In this document: positions 6,685 to 12,727 of the stretch, piece by piece
Numbering within the stretch: the stretch's first letter is position 1
Layout of the letters: every line of letters begins with the position of its first letter
Assembly: GCA_023229045.1 (NCBI GenBank)
Contig: JALOAB010000036.1
Coordinates: forward strand, 1 to 13,504
Source of the DNA: Fidelibacterota bacterium
GTDB lineage: Bacteria > Fidelibacterota > UBA2242
Direction: 5' to 3'
DNA: 13,504 nt
Translations under genes and position numbers: made by a program
Notes under the pieces: generated by a model
What the model saw: the letters and a program-made list of their open reading frames with translations, nothing else
Told to the model about the DNA's origin: nothing
The model's database searches: none

Positions 6685-7637
6685 AATTCGACCTCAGGTA
6701 AGAAACGGAATAATAATCCGAGTACGTCTAAAAACTGACTCATGGCGCCGGGGCCTTCACCATCATCCTTATAGATATCGATTGGTTTGATGGTCTCAAA
6801 CGGATCAATGCATTTCAGATTATCAACGTCATGAGTTAAAACCATATTGTATAATTCAGAATCAACATCATGCGTGAAAAAGTAGAGATTGTCCACTATT
6901 TCTATGGTTTCACTGTTGAAGTTGCGCAGTTCATTAATCTCGGAAATGATTTTTTCACCATCTTCGCCGGGATTAGAATTGACCAGTATCTCATAACCTG
7001 AATTGTCGTTCAGAATAAACTCGACATATTGACGGAATTCGCCGGACTTGATAAAGAGCAGGGTGTGACGCTCTTCATCGATCCGCCAAATTGCCCATTT
7101 TTTACCGTTTTTTTCTTTAAAGAGTCTTTCAAGAGCATTGGCGGCACTGAATATATTCAGGTCGAAAACTTTTATGTTAAATCCGGCCGGCTGACTGGCC
7201 TTGTGGATGGCGCGTCCCAGTTCTTTGTAATATGAAATGGTTAAATAGTCCCGTTTGTTTTCCGATTCCCGATGTTTGAGGGGATAATGTTGTACGAACT
7301 TCTGATTGAATAATTCGCCGAGACGCTGTTGTTCATTCCAGTCTAAAACTTCGGCGATTTTGTCTTGCTCGAGCCCCAAGTCGGTTGAATTTACCGTAAG
7401 GTCGAATAATCCTGATGGTACTGACAAAGCCATAAAGCGATCAGGCACCGGCAGGTTACTGCGGATTTCCATAAAAAGAGACTCGAGCTGTGCCACCAAT
7501 TCGGGATTTTTTAATGTGGCTGATTCAAATTTAAACGGTAGTTTTTTTTTCGCAACCATTTCGATCGAAATGGAGCTCTCATTCTTAACGAGCTGCCCGT
7601 ACCGTACGTAATTCGAGGAGAGGCTTACTGCCAGCAT
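6681..7637 (-). CDS. PilM-like protein (divergent actin/ATPase fold)
   Basis: A 318-residue soluble protein. The opening MLAVSLSSNYVRYGQLVKN aligns by eye with the first strand of PilM/FtsA/HSP70-type ATPases (xxIDIGSxxIKxxxL), but the usual Asp and Gly of the phosphate-1 loop are missing. SIEMVAKKKLPF follows in the place of the second strand. The C-terminus, GPGAMSQFLDVLGLLFRFLP, resembles the end of PilM (a helix before GLALR). Together with the downstream PilN-like gene, which overlaps by 4 bases, this points to a cytoplasmic scaffold that recruits the PilN-like peptide. The ATG at 7637 has GGAG 11 bases upstream. Loss of the phosphate-loop residues suggests it may not bind nucleotide. 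The assignment is moderate: the middle of the protein shows no motif I recognise. Confidence 0.55.
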   Translation of the reverse strand: MLAVSLSSNYVRYGQLVKNESSISIEMVAKKKLPFKFESATLKNPELVAQLESLFMEIRSNLPVPDRFMALSVPSGLFDLTVNSTDLGLEQDKIAEVLDWNEQQRLGELFNQKFVQHYPLKHRESENKRDYLTISYYKELGRAIHKASQPAGFNIKVFDLNIFSAANALERLFKEKNGKKWAIWRIDEERHTLLFIKSGEFRQYVEFILNDNSGYEILVNSNPGEDGEKIISEINELRNFNSETIEIVDNLYFFTHDVDSELYNMVLTHDVDNLKCIDPFETIKPIDIYKDDGEGPGAMSQFLDVLGLLFRFLPEVEL

Positions 7638-7667
7638 TTTATATCATTCTCCGGGTTAGTGGATTAA

Positions 7668-8453
7668 TTATTTCCAACTAATTTCATCGTTTTCAATATA
7701 GCCGTGTGAAGAATCAACAAAGGCAAAAACCAGATAGCGCGGTTCTCGGATGATTTTGTCAATCGGATCCTGGACTTTGATTCCCTTTTCCGTTTTAAGA
7801 ACAGTATAAGGAGTATCCAGTAATGGACGCATCGCCAACTCTTTTGTCAGATAGAATCTTCGATAGTAAATATCGTTGGCAACCCGTTTACTGACTTCGA
7901 CATCCAGGACTCCCTTAAAGTTCGGATCCTCTTTTACTTCAGGCAAACGCGTGGAGACCACATAGGCGGTGTCATTAGCCATCAATTCCGGATTCCATTT
8001 AAGAATTTTAACGGTGGTATCAACTACCGTATCGGTTAGTTCATACTTAAAAGCAAAATTGGTATCGAATGTCGCATAGAAATTTTTCGGTACGTCCATA
8101 TTAAATCGCCCTTCCGGCAGTTTAATGGTTTGTTGACCGAAAAAGTTACTGTCAGCCCGAGTACTATCGCGCACGGCGCTGATAACTTTCATAGCCAGAA
8201 CCGGATCCGGTAGATGAGTGCCAGCCATTTGATCATAATATTTTTGAATATCGTTAACAATTTTCATACGACTTCGCCCCAAATCACGAATCTGATTTTC
8301 TTCCTTCCATATCCCATTTGGGATATAAATTACGATAATCAGAATCAAAGCCAGAATGCCTGCAACGATATTTAATACCTTGACCAGAGTCGGTTTATAT
8401 TCGGGGATCAATGACTGATCGGACGAGTCGGTGTTCACCTTCAGATTACTCAA
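7668..8453 (-). CDS. Single-pass membrane protein of unknown family in a pilus/competence-like cluster
   Basis: A 261-residue protein with a polar N-terminus (1-22), one membrane helix (about 25-45, NIVAGILALILIIVIYIP), then a long charged helix (IWKEENQIRDLGRSRMKIVN) with repeated Arg/Lys/Asp and aromatic KYYDQM. The remaining 180 residues look like a periplasmic beta-rich domain. A membrane helix running into a long amphipathic helix is reminiscent of pilin-like or PilO-like proteins, but no prepilin peptidase site is visible and I do not recognise the family. The start is TTG at 8453, overlapping the comEA stop by 8 bases, and is chosen because AGGAG (8463-8467) sits 9 bases upstream inside comEA. 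It precedes the PilM-like gene by 30 bases. Confidence 0.75.
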   Translation of the reverse strand: MSNLKVNTDSSDQSLIPEYKPTLVKVLNIVAGILALILIIVIYIPNGIWKEENQIRDLGRSRMKIVNDIQKYYDQMAGTHLPDPVLAMKVISAVRDSTRADSNFFGQQTIKLPEGRFNMDVPKNFYATFDTNFAFKYELTDTVVDTTVKILKWNPELMANDTAYVVSTRLPEVKEDPNFKGVLDVEVSKRVANDIYYRRFYLTKELAMRPLLDTPYTVLKTEKGIKVQDPIDKIIREPRYLVFAFVDSSHGYIENDEISWK

Positions 8454-8883
8454 GAGTTACATCTCCTATAATTCGTTCAAATGTTTTATTGCCGATACCT
8501 TTGACATTTAAAAGCTCTTCTAATTTATTGAATCTTCCTACCTGAGCCCGGTATTCAAGAATGCGATCAGCGGTCACCGGCCCTATTTTAGGCAGTAACA
8601 TCAGATCCTGTTTGGTAGCAGTATTCAAATTTATTTTTCGTTGAAGGGTGGTTGTACTTTGGGTTGAAGCCGACTGACGAGGAGCGCTCTGTAACCTGGC
8701 ATATTCGGAGTCGATTTGGCTGGCATGATATTTAAAAGAATCGGCAACAGCGAGTTGTTGGAGGCTTTCTTCATGACTGATCCTATCCGCCCTCGTTTTG
8801 TAGATACGCACGGTCGCCCCTACCAGGAAACAGGCAACCAAGAATTGTATCACAATTTTTTCCTGGCGCGTCAAATTTAGCAT
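8446..8883 (-). CDS. ComEA-like membrane-anchored helix-hairpin-helix DNA-binding protein
   Basis: A 145-residue protein with an N-terminal membrane helix (about 9-27, after MLNLTRQEK), a polar linker (30-82) and a C-terminal double helix-hairpin-helix domain (84-145). The domain has the ComEA signature: INLNTATKQDLMLLPKIGP (84-102), a conserved tyrosine/arginine at YRAQVGRF and the second hairpin NVKGIGNKTFERI (126-138). ComEA proteins bind incoming double-stranded DNA at the cell surface or in the periplasm during natural transformation, and Ser/Thr-rich linkers are common. Housekeeping HhH proteins of the same shape also exist, so a transformation role is not certain. It begins 52 bases after dnaJ with no Shine-Dalgarno. 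Three genes that follow look pilus-associated, which supports a DNA-uptake or surface-appendage link. Confidence 0.85.
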   Translation of the reverse strand: MLNLTRQEKIVIQFLVACFLVGATVRIYKTRADRISHEESLQQLAVADSFKYHASQIDSEYARLQSAPRQSASTQSTTTLQRKINLNTATKQDLMLLPKIGPVTADRILEYRAQVGRFNKLEELLNVKGIGNKTFERIIGDVTLE

Positions 8884-8892
8884 TTTTCATAA

Positions 8893-8922
8893 AATTTAAA
8901 AATTTTAAACAAAATCCTTCAA
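8893..8922 (-). promoter_or_regulatory. Possible promoter before the comEA-like gene
   Basis: TTGAAG (8917-8922) and TAAATT (8893-8898) are spaced by 18 bases on the minus strand within the 52-base dnaJ-comEA gap. Transcription would start only about 3-5 bases before the ATG. The region is nearly all A and T, so chance matches are likely. Confidence 0.25.
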
Positions 8923-8935
8923 AATGTAATAGTTC

Positions 8936-10072
8936 TCAGCGAATCTTACTATAGCGATTTTCGGCTCTCATTTTTTTTGATTCCATTTTCAGGAGTTCCC
9001 GATATAAATCCAGCTCTTTGCCGCTGGCTTTTTCCGGAATTTCGACCTGAACTCTGACCATCATATCCCCTTTTCCGCCGCGCTGTAAATGCGGCAGTCC
9101 TTTATTTTTCAGGCGCAAAATTTTGTCAGGCTGGGTTCCGGACGGAATCGTAAGATTTACCCGACCGTTTAAGGTTGGTATTACCATCTCGGTACCCAAA
9201 ACAGCTTCGGATGGCATAATATGCAAATCGATATAAATATCATCTTCGCTCCGCACAAAGAATTCGTGCGGTTTTTCTTCAAATATGACGATCAGATCAC
9301 CCCGCGAACCTTTGCGGGGAGCGGCATTGCCCTCACCATGCATTGTCAGGTAATTTCCGGTGGTTACTCCCGGCGGCACTTTAATCGAAAGTTCCTTGGT
9401 ACCCTGATAGCGTCCTTCTCCCCCACATTGCGGGCAACGTTGTTCGATGACGATGCCTTCTCCGCGACAATTTGAGCAGGGGCGCACATTCATAACCTGG
9501 CCAAAAAAAGAGTTGGCAATTTCGCGCACTTCTCCGCTTCCATGGCAAACCGGGCAGGTCACAGTCTTAGAACCAGGCTTGGCGCCACTGCCATTACAGG
9601 TCTCACAGACTTCCAGACGTTTGATTTTTACCTTTTTGCTAACGCCGGTATTGATTTCTTCGAGAGTCAATGGCATTCTTAACTTGAGATCACTTCCACG
9701 CCGTTCGGTGGTGCGCGAACGCTGGCGTCCGCCGCCGAAAATATCTTCAAAACCACCAAAGCCGCTGAAATGGCCGCCGAAAATATCACCGAACATAGAG
9801 AAAATGTCCTCGATATTCATACCCTGCGCCCCGCTAAAACCGGTCGAGCCTTTCAATCCGGCTTCACCATATTGATCATAGAGGCGCCGTTTTTCCGAAT
9901 CGGAAAGAACCGCATAGGCTTCCGCGGCTTCTTTAAATTTCTCTTCAGCCTCTTTATTGCCCGGATTGCGGTCAGGGTGATACTGCATAGCGATTTTGCG
10001 GTACGCTTTTTTTAACTCTTCAGCTTGCGCACTCCGCTTAACGCCTAAAATTTCATAATAATCTCTTGCCAT
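8936..10072 (-). CDS. dnaJ: Chaperone protein DnaJ (Hsp40)
   Basis: A 378-residue full-length type I J-protein that delivers substrates to DnaK and stimulates its ATPase. The J domain (1-70) contains the catalytic HPD (32-34) in YHPDRNPG. A Gly/Phe-rich region follows (about 72-115, GDIFGGHFSGFGGF). Four CxxCxGxG zinc repeats lie at 156-163, 173-180, 199-206 and 213-220. The substrate-binding C-terminal domains follow, with VPPGVTTGNYLTMHGEGNA and LPHLQRGGKGDMMVRVQVEIP. The ATG is 1 base after the grpE stop, so it is likely coupled to grpE. No dnaK is in between or next to it. Confidence 0.98.
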   Translation of the reverse strand: MARDYYEILGVKRSAQAEELKKAYRKIAMQYHPDRNPGNKEAEEKFKEAAEAYAVLSDSEKRRLYDQYGEAGLKGSTGFSGAQGMNIEDIFSMFGDIFGGHFSGFGGFEDIFGGGRQRSRTTERRGSDLKLRMPLTLEEINTGVSKKVKIKRLEVCETCNGSGAKPGSKTVTCPVCHGSGEVREIANSFFGQVMNVRPCSNCRGEGIVIEQRCPQCGGEGRYQGTKELSIKVPPGVTTGNYLTMHGEGNAAPRKGSRGDLIVIFEEKPHEFFVRSEDDIYIDLHIMPSEAVLGTEMVIPTLNGRVNLTIPSGTQPDKILRLKNKGLPHLQRGGKGDMMVRVQVEIPEKASGKELDLYRELLKMESKKMRAENRYSKIR

Positions 10073-10073
10073 A

Positions 10074-10637
10074 TTATTTACTTACAACGACCTTGGAATG
10101 TCTCAAGACGTGATTTTTATATTTATAACCTTTTTCAAATTCCTCAACCACAATATCCGGAGCAACGTCGCTGGCTTCGCGGGTCATTACCGCATGATGA
10201 TAATAAGGATCAAAAGGTTGTGACAGAGACTCGATCGGTTCGACCCCCAGATTCTGCAACGTCTTCTGAAACTTGCGATAAATAAGTTCAAGTCCTTCGC
10301 GCAGGGATTGCTCTTCACCTTCCGGTTTTAAATTATTAAAAGCACGCTCTAAATCATCCAAAATTGGCAGAATATTGCGCAAGACTTCTTCCCCGGCATA
10401 TTCGATTATATCAGCAAATTCCTTTTCGCGGCGTTTACGGTAATTATCATAATCTGCGGCCAGTCGCAAATATTTTTCATTAACCTCGATCAAGGTTTTT
10501 TCCTGCTGGGCAACGGTAGATTCAAGTTCTGCGATCCGGGCGGATAGCTTTTCTATCTCGGTGGTTGTTTTTTTGGACGAATGCGATATATCTTTTTTCT
10601 TTGCGGTAGATTTTTCAGTGTGCTCTTTATTTTTCAC
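10074..10637 (-). CDS. grpE: Nucleotide exchange factor GrpE
   Basis: A 187-residue co-chaperone that releases ADP from DnaK. A Lys/Ser/Thr-rich N-terminus (1-25) leads into the long dimeric helix (about 26-95) with LRLAADYDNYRKRREKE, followed by the four-helix part and the beta domain with the family signature LGVEPIESLSQPFDPYYHHA (residues 130-149). Length and layout are normal. The start is GTG at 10637, supported by AAGGAG (10647-10652) 9 bases upstream; its GTGA overlaps the stop of a short open frame in the upstream gap. No CIRCE element (the HrcA operator) was found in front of it. Confidence 0.97.
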   Translation of the reverse strand: MKNKEHTEKSTAKKKDISHSSKKTTTEIEKLSARIAELESTVAQQEKTLIEVNEKYLRLAADYDNYRKRREKEFADIIEYAGEEVLRNILPILDDLERAFNNLKPEGEEQSLREGLELIYRKFQKTLQNLGVEPIESLSQPFDPYYHHAVMTREASDVAPDIVVEEFEKGYKYKNHVLRHSKVVVSK

Positions 10638-11094
10638 GATCTATTTCTCCTTGGATTAAACTCTGCTGACAAACCTTTTAATAATTCATAGTCGGTTCTG
10701 ATTGTGCAATTCCAATACCAACCCCGGGAATCCGCTTCTGAGCCAGTCAAAAATGCGACCATATCATACGTCGGGGAGTTTTTATGAGACTTTCTGACAT
10801 TCCTTATAAAATATATAACTAATCAGCGATTTTAGGATTCTGAATGACTTCCGTTAGCTTAATTTTTCTATTAATTGTCATAACGGCCGAATTTAATTTT
10901 TCTGGCAGGTCATTCCAAACAAATTGACGCGCTCTGCCATTAAAAGAAATTGCTATTACACTAAAATCTATTCGAGAAATCTTCGGATCGCTCGCATACT
11001 GCCGAGCAGACCAATCACACTCCCCAGACCGATCAGCCCGCCGTAAAATCGATAACTGACAATCGCCCGGTAGCCGGTAAAACTCTGCAGATAA
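10634..11094 (-). pseudogene. Two adjacent open frames filling the ftsX-grpE gap; possible frameshifted or decayed gene
   Basis: The 330 bases between ftsX and grpE (10638-10967) hold no complete gene, but are not random-looking. One minus-strand frame is open from 11094 (inside the ftsX 3' end) to TAG at 10819, about 91 codons, with peptides such as ISRIDFSVIAISFNGRARQF and NDLPEKLNSAVMTINRKIKL. A second is open from 10822 to TGA at 10634, about 62 codons, with DMVAFLTGSEADSRGWYWN. One extra base near 10821 would join them into a single frame ending on the grpE start codon. No ATG, GTG or TTG with a ribosome binding site opens the first frame; the second has only an unsupported ATG at 10762. 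It could be a decayed gene, a sequencing indel, a repeat, or chance. No function can be proposed. Confidence 0.3.
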
Positions 11095-11834
11095 TTATTG
11101 AAAAAGTAAAATGTCAAACCAATTACGATAGCGGCTATCAAGGCTCCGATCAAACCTTCGAGGGTGCCTTCGATCATGAAGGGAGCCCTGATGAAATTAT
11201 TAGTTGCACCAACCAGCTTCATGGTTGAAATGACGTTGCGACGCGAGAAAATCGTCATCTTGATGGAGTTCGAAGCCAGCACGATCGAAATCAATGTCAG
11301 CACAATAAAAGCCGAGACAACCGCAACGAAAATCAGGCGCTGGTATTTTTCAAGTAATTGCAAAAAGGTTTTGCGATATTTGACCTCATCGACGATAGAA
11401 AATTTCTTTATGCGGGCGGCGACTTCTTCAACACTAATTAAATTGCGGGCTGGTGGTTTCAAACTTATCGTAAAAGAAGGCGGCAACGGATTATAATCAA
11501 GTATGTCGAAAATATCTTCGCCGAATTCCAGCTTGAATTGCGCCGCCGCGCTGTCGGTCGATATGTATATGATTCTTTCGATTTCCCTGATATTTCCGAG
11601 CTCTTTGGTGAAATTTTCCAGTTCGGCTGAGGCGACTTTAGGCTGAATGAAAATAGTGATGTCAAATTGTGAACGGATATTTTCGACCATCACCAGGGTG
11701 TCACGCGCCGCCACGTAACCAAATCCGATGAGAATCAATGACAACGCAATAATAATAATTGAGAACGCGCCGGCATAATTGGAGCGCCATAAGCCGCGAA
11801 AACCCTCTTTAATCAGAAACCATAATACGATCAT
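10968..11834 (-). CDS. ftsX: Cell division protein FtsX
   Basis: A 288-residue ABC-type permease of normal FtsX length. It has four membrane helices (about 22-44, 165-190, 215-240 and 262-282) with a large extracytoplasmic loop after the first (45-160), which in known systems contacts murein hydrolase activators. NVISTMKLVGATNNFIRAPFMIEG (199-222) is the conserved FtsX cytoplasmic coupling segment between helices 2 and 3. It overlaps ftsE by 4 bases (ATGA at 11831-11834). FtsEX at the divisome regulates peptidoglycan hydrolysis rather than transport. A murein hydrolase gene often follows ftsX, but none is seen here. Confidence 0.95.
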   Translation of the reverse strand: MIVLWFLIKEGFRGLWRSNYAGAFSIIIIALSLILIGFGYVAARDTLVMVENIRSQFDITIFIQPKVASAELENFTKELGNIREIERIIYISTDSAAAQFKLEFGEDIFDILDYNPLPPSFTISLKPPARNLISVEEVAARIKKFSIVDEVKYRKTFLQLLEKYQRLIFVAVVSAFIVLTLISIVLASNSIKMTIFSRRNVISTMKLVGATNNFIRAPFMIEGTLEGLIGALIAAIVIGLTFYFFNNYLQSFTGYRAIVSYRFYGGLIGLGSVIGLLGSMRAIRRFLE

Positions 11835-12490
11835 GTTGGGTTGACGATCTCTCCTTCATTAACCTGAATCAGACGGGCATTCGGCACCCGCGGAATCAGT
11901 GAATAATTATGCGTTGCCACGATCACGGCGGTTCCATTTTGATTAATTCTGGTTAAAAGGCTCATCAGATCCGAGGAAACCCGCGGATCGAGATTGCCGG
12001 TTGGTTCATCGGCCAGCAACACTACCGGTTCTTTCACCAACGCCCGGGCAATGGCGACTCTCTGCTGTTCACCGCCGGATAATTCTTTAGAATTGTAATA
12101 AACGCGGTGTCCCAAACCAACCTGGTTCAGAACATTATAAACCCGCTGTCGGATCTCCCGGGTCTTGTAATGTGAAACATACAGACTAAGGGCGACATTT
12201 TCATATACATTGCGATCTTCCAGCAGGCGGAAGTCCTGAAAAATCATCCCGACCTTGCGCCTTAAAAACGGTATTTCACTCGACCGGACTTTTGAACTGT
12301 CAAAATTACGAATGACGACCTTGCCCTTTTCCGGGAACAGATCCATGTAGATCAGCCGCAGGAGAGTCGATTTGCCGGCTCCCGATGAACCGGTCAGGAA
12401 TACGAACTCGCCTTCGTTGATTGTGAGGTTGATATTTTTTACGCCGGCTTCTTTACCGAATGTGCAACTGACGTTAAAAAATGTAATCAT
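11831..12490 (-). CDS. ftsE: Cell division ATP-binding protein FtsE
   Basis: A 219-residue ABC ATPase with all motifs intact: Walker A GSSGAGKST (34-42), Q-loop Gln85 in MIFQDFRLL, signature LSGGEQQR (137-144), Walker B VVLLADEPTGNLD (156-168) and switch His194. The short length without extra domains, MIFQDFRLLEDRNVYENVAL and the immediate overlap with ftsX identify it as FtsE rather than a LolD/MacB-type ATPase. ATP hydrolysis by FtsE drives conformational change in FtsX at the septum. The ATG at 12490 lacks a Shine-Dalgarno in a short AT-rich leader; the conserved N-terminus (MITFFNVS) fixes the start. A promoter candidate is listed at 12515-12543. Confidence 0.96.
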   Translation of the reverse strand: MITFFNVSCTFGKEAGVKNINLTINEGEFVFLTGSSGAGKSTLLRLIYMDLFPEKGKVVIRNFDSSKVRSSEIPFLRRKVGMIFQDFRLLEDRNVYENVALSLYVSHYKTREIRQRVYNVLNQVGLGHRVYYNSKELSGGEQQRVAIARALVKEPVVLLADEPTGNLDPRVSSDLMSLLTRINQNGTAVIVATHNYSLIPRVPNARLIQVNEGEIVNPT

Positions 12491-12514
12491 TATTTATCAT
12501 TTAAAATTTTCGAC

Positions 12515-12543
12515 AATTTAAGTGCCGCGGCCCAATAAATCAA
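12515..12543 (-). promoter_or_regulatory. Candidate promoter for ftsEX
   Basis: On the minus strand TTGATT (12538-12543) and TAAATT (12515-12520) are separated by exactly 17 bases, 4 of 6 matches in each box. The predicted start near 12508 leaves a leader of about 18 bases. The spacer contains the palindrome CCGCGG. The -10 box is identical to that of the better-supported promoter at 1444-1471. Confidence 0.4.
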
Positions 12544-12589
12544 AGCTGATGATAAATGAGAGGTTTCTATGTTAGCACATTCCTTTTGT

Positions 12590-12613
12590 GTCGCAACGCC
12601 GGAGCGTTGCGAC
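12590..12613. repeat. Perfect 10-bp palindrome with CGGA loop, REP-like
   Basis: GTCGCAACGC, a CGGA loop and GCGTTGCGAC form a GC-rich perfect hairpin in an otherwise AT-rich divergent spacer. It lies outside both predicted transcripts (upstream of the ftsE and of the M64-gene promoters). No run of T follows directly on either strand, so it is not a standard terminator. It resembles the dispersed intergenic palindromes found in many genomes; only one copy is in this window. Confidence 0.55.
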
Positions 12614-12676
12614 GATTGCTTTAGCTTCTTTTTATGCCGGCACTTTCACACTACTGGCGCTTTTTATAACTTTCGC

Positions 12677-12705
12677 TTGAAATCCTGAATTGTCCTGAAT
12701 AATTT
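12677..12705 (+). promoter_or_regulatory. Candidate promoter for the M64 peptidase gene
   Basis: TTGAAA (12677-12682) and TAATTT (12700-12705) are spaced by 17 bases; a predicted start near 12712 leaves room for the GGAG ribosome binding site at 12719-12722. The spacer contains TCCTGAAT twice (12683-12690 and 12693-12700), one helical turn apart. Confidence 0.35.
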
Positions 12706-12727
12706 GCGGAAGAAAAATGGAGACTAA

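Noticed and set aside
10638..10740. Promoter for grpE (TTGGAA/TTGCAC with TATGAA or TATTAA)
   Set aside because: Spacings are 13, 19 or 20 bases and the boxes match poorly; no heat-shock sigma or CIRCE pattern either.
10747..10800. 17-codon leftward frame starting MSESLIKTP in the ftsX-grpE gap
   Set aside because: Very short, with AAGGA directly against the ATG (no spacing), and overlapping the longer open frame.
12569..12688. Short rightward frame of 39 codons (MLAHSFCVATPERC...) with a GAGAGG upstream
   Set aside because: It reads straight through the perfect palindrome and both promoter regions, has an odd Cys/Phe/His-rich make-up, and no supporting context; probably a by-product of the repeat.
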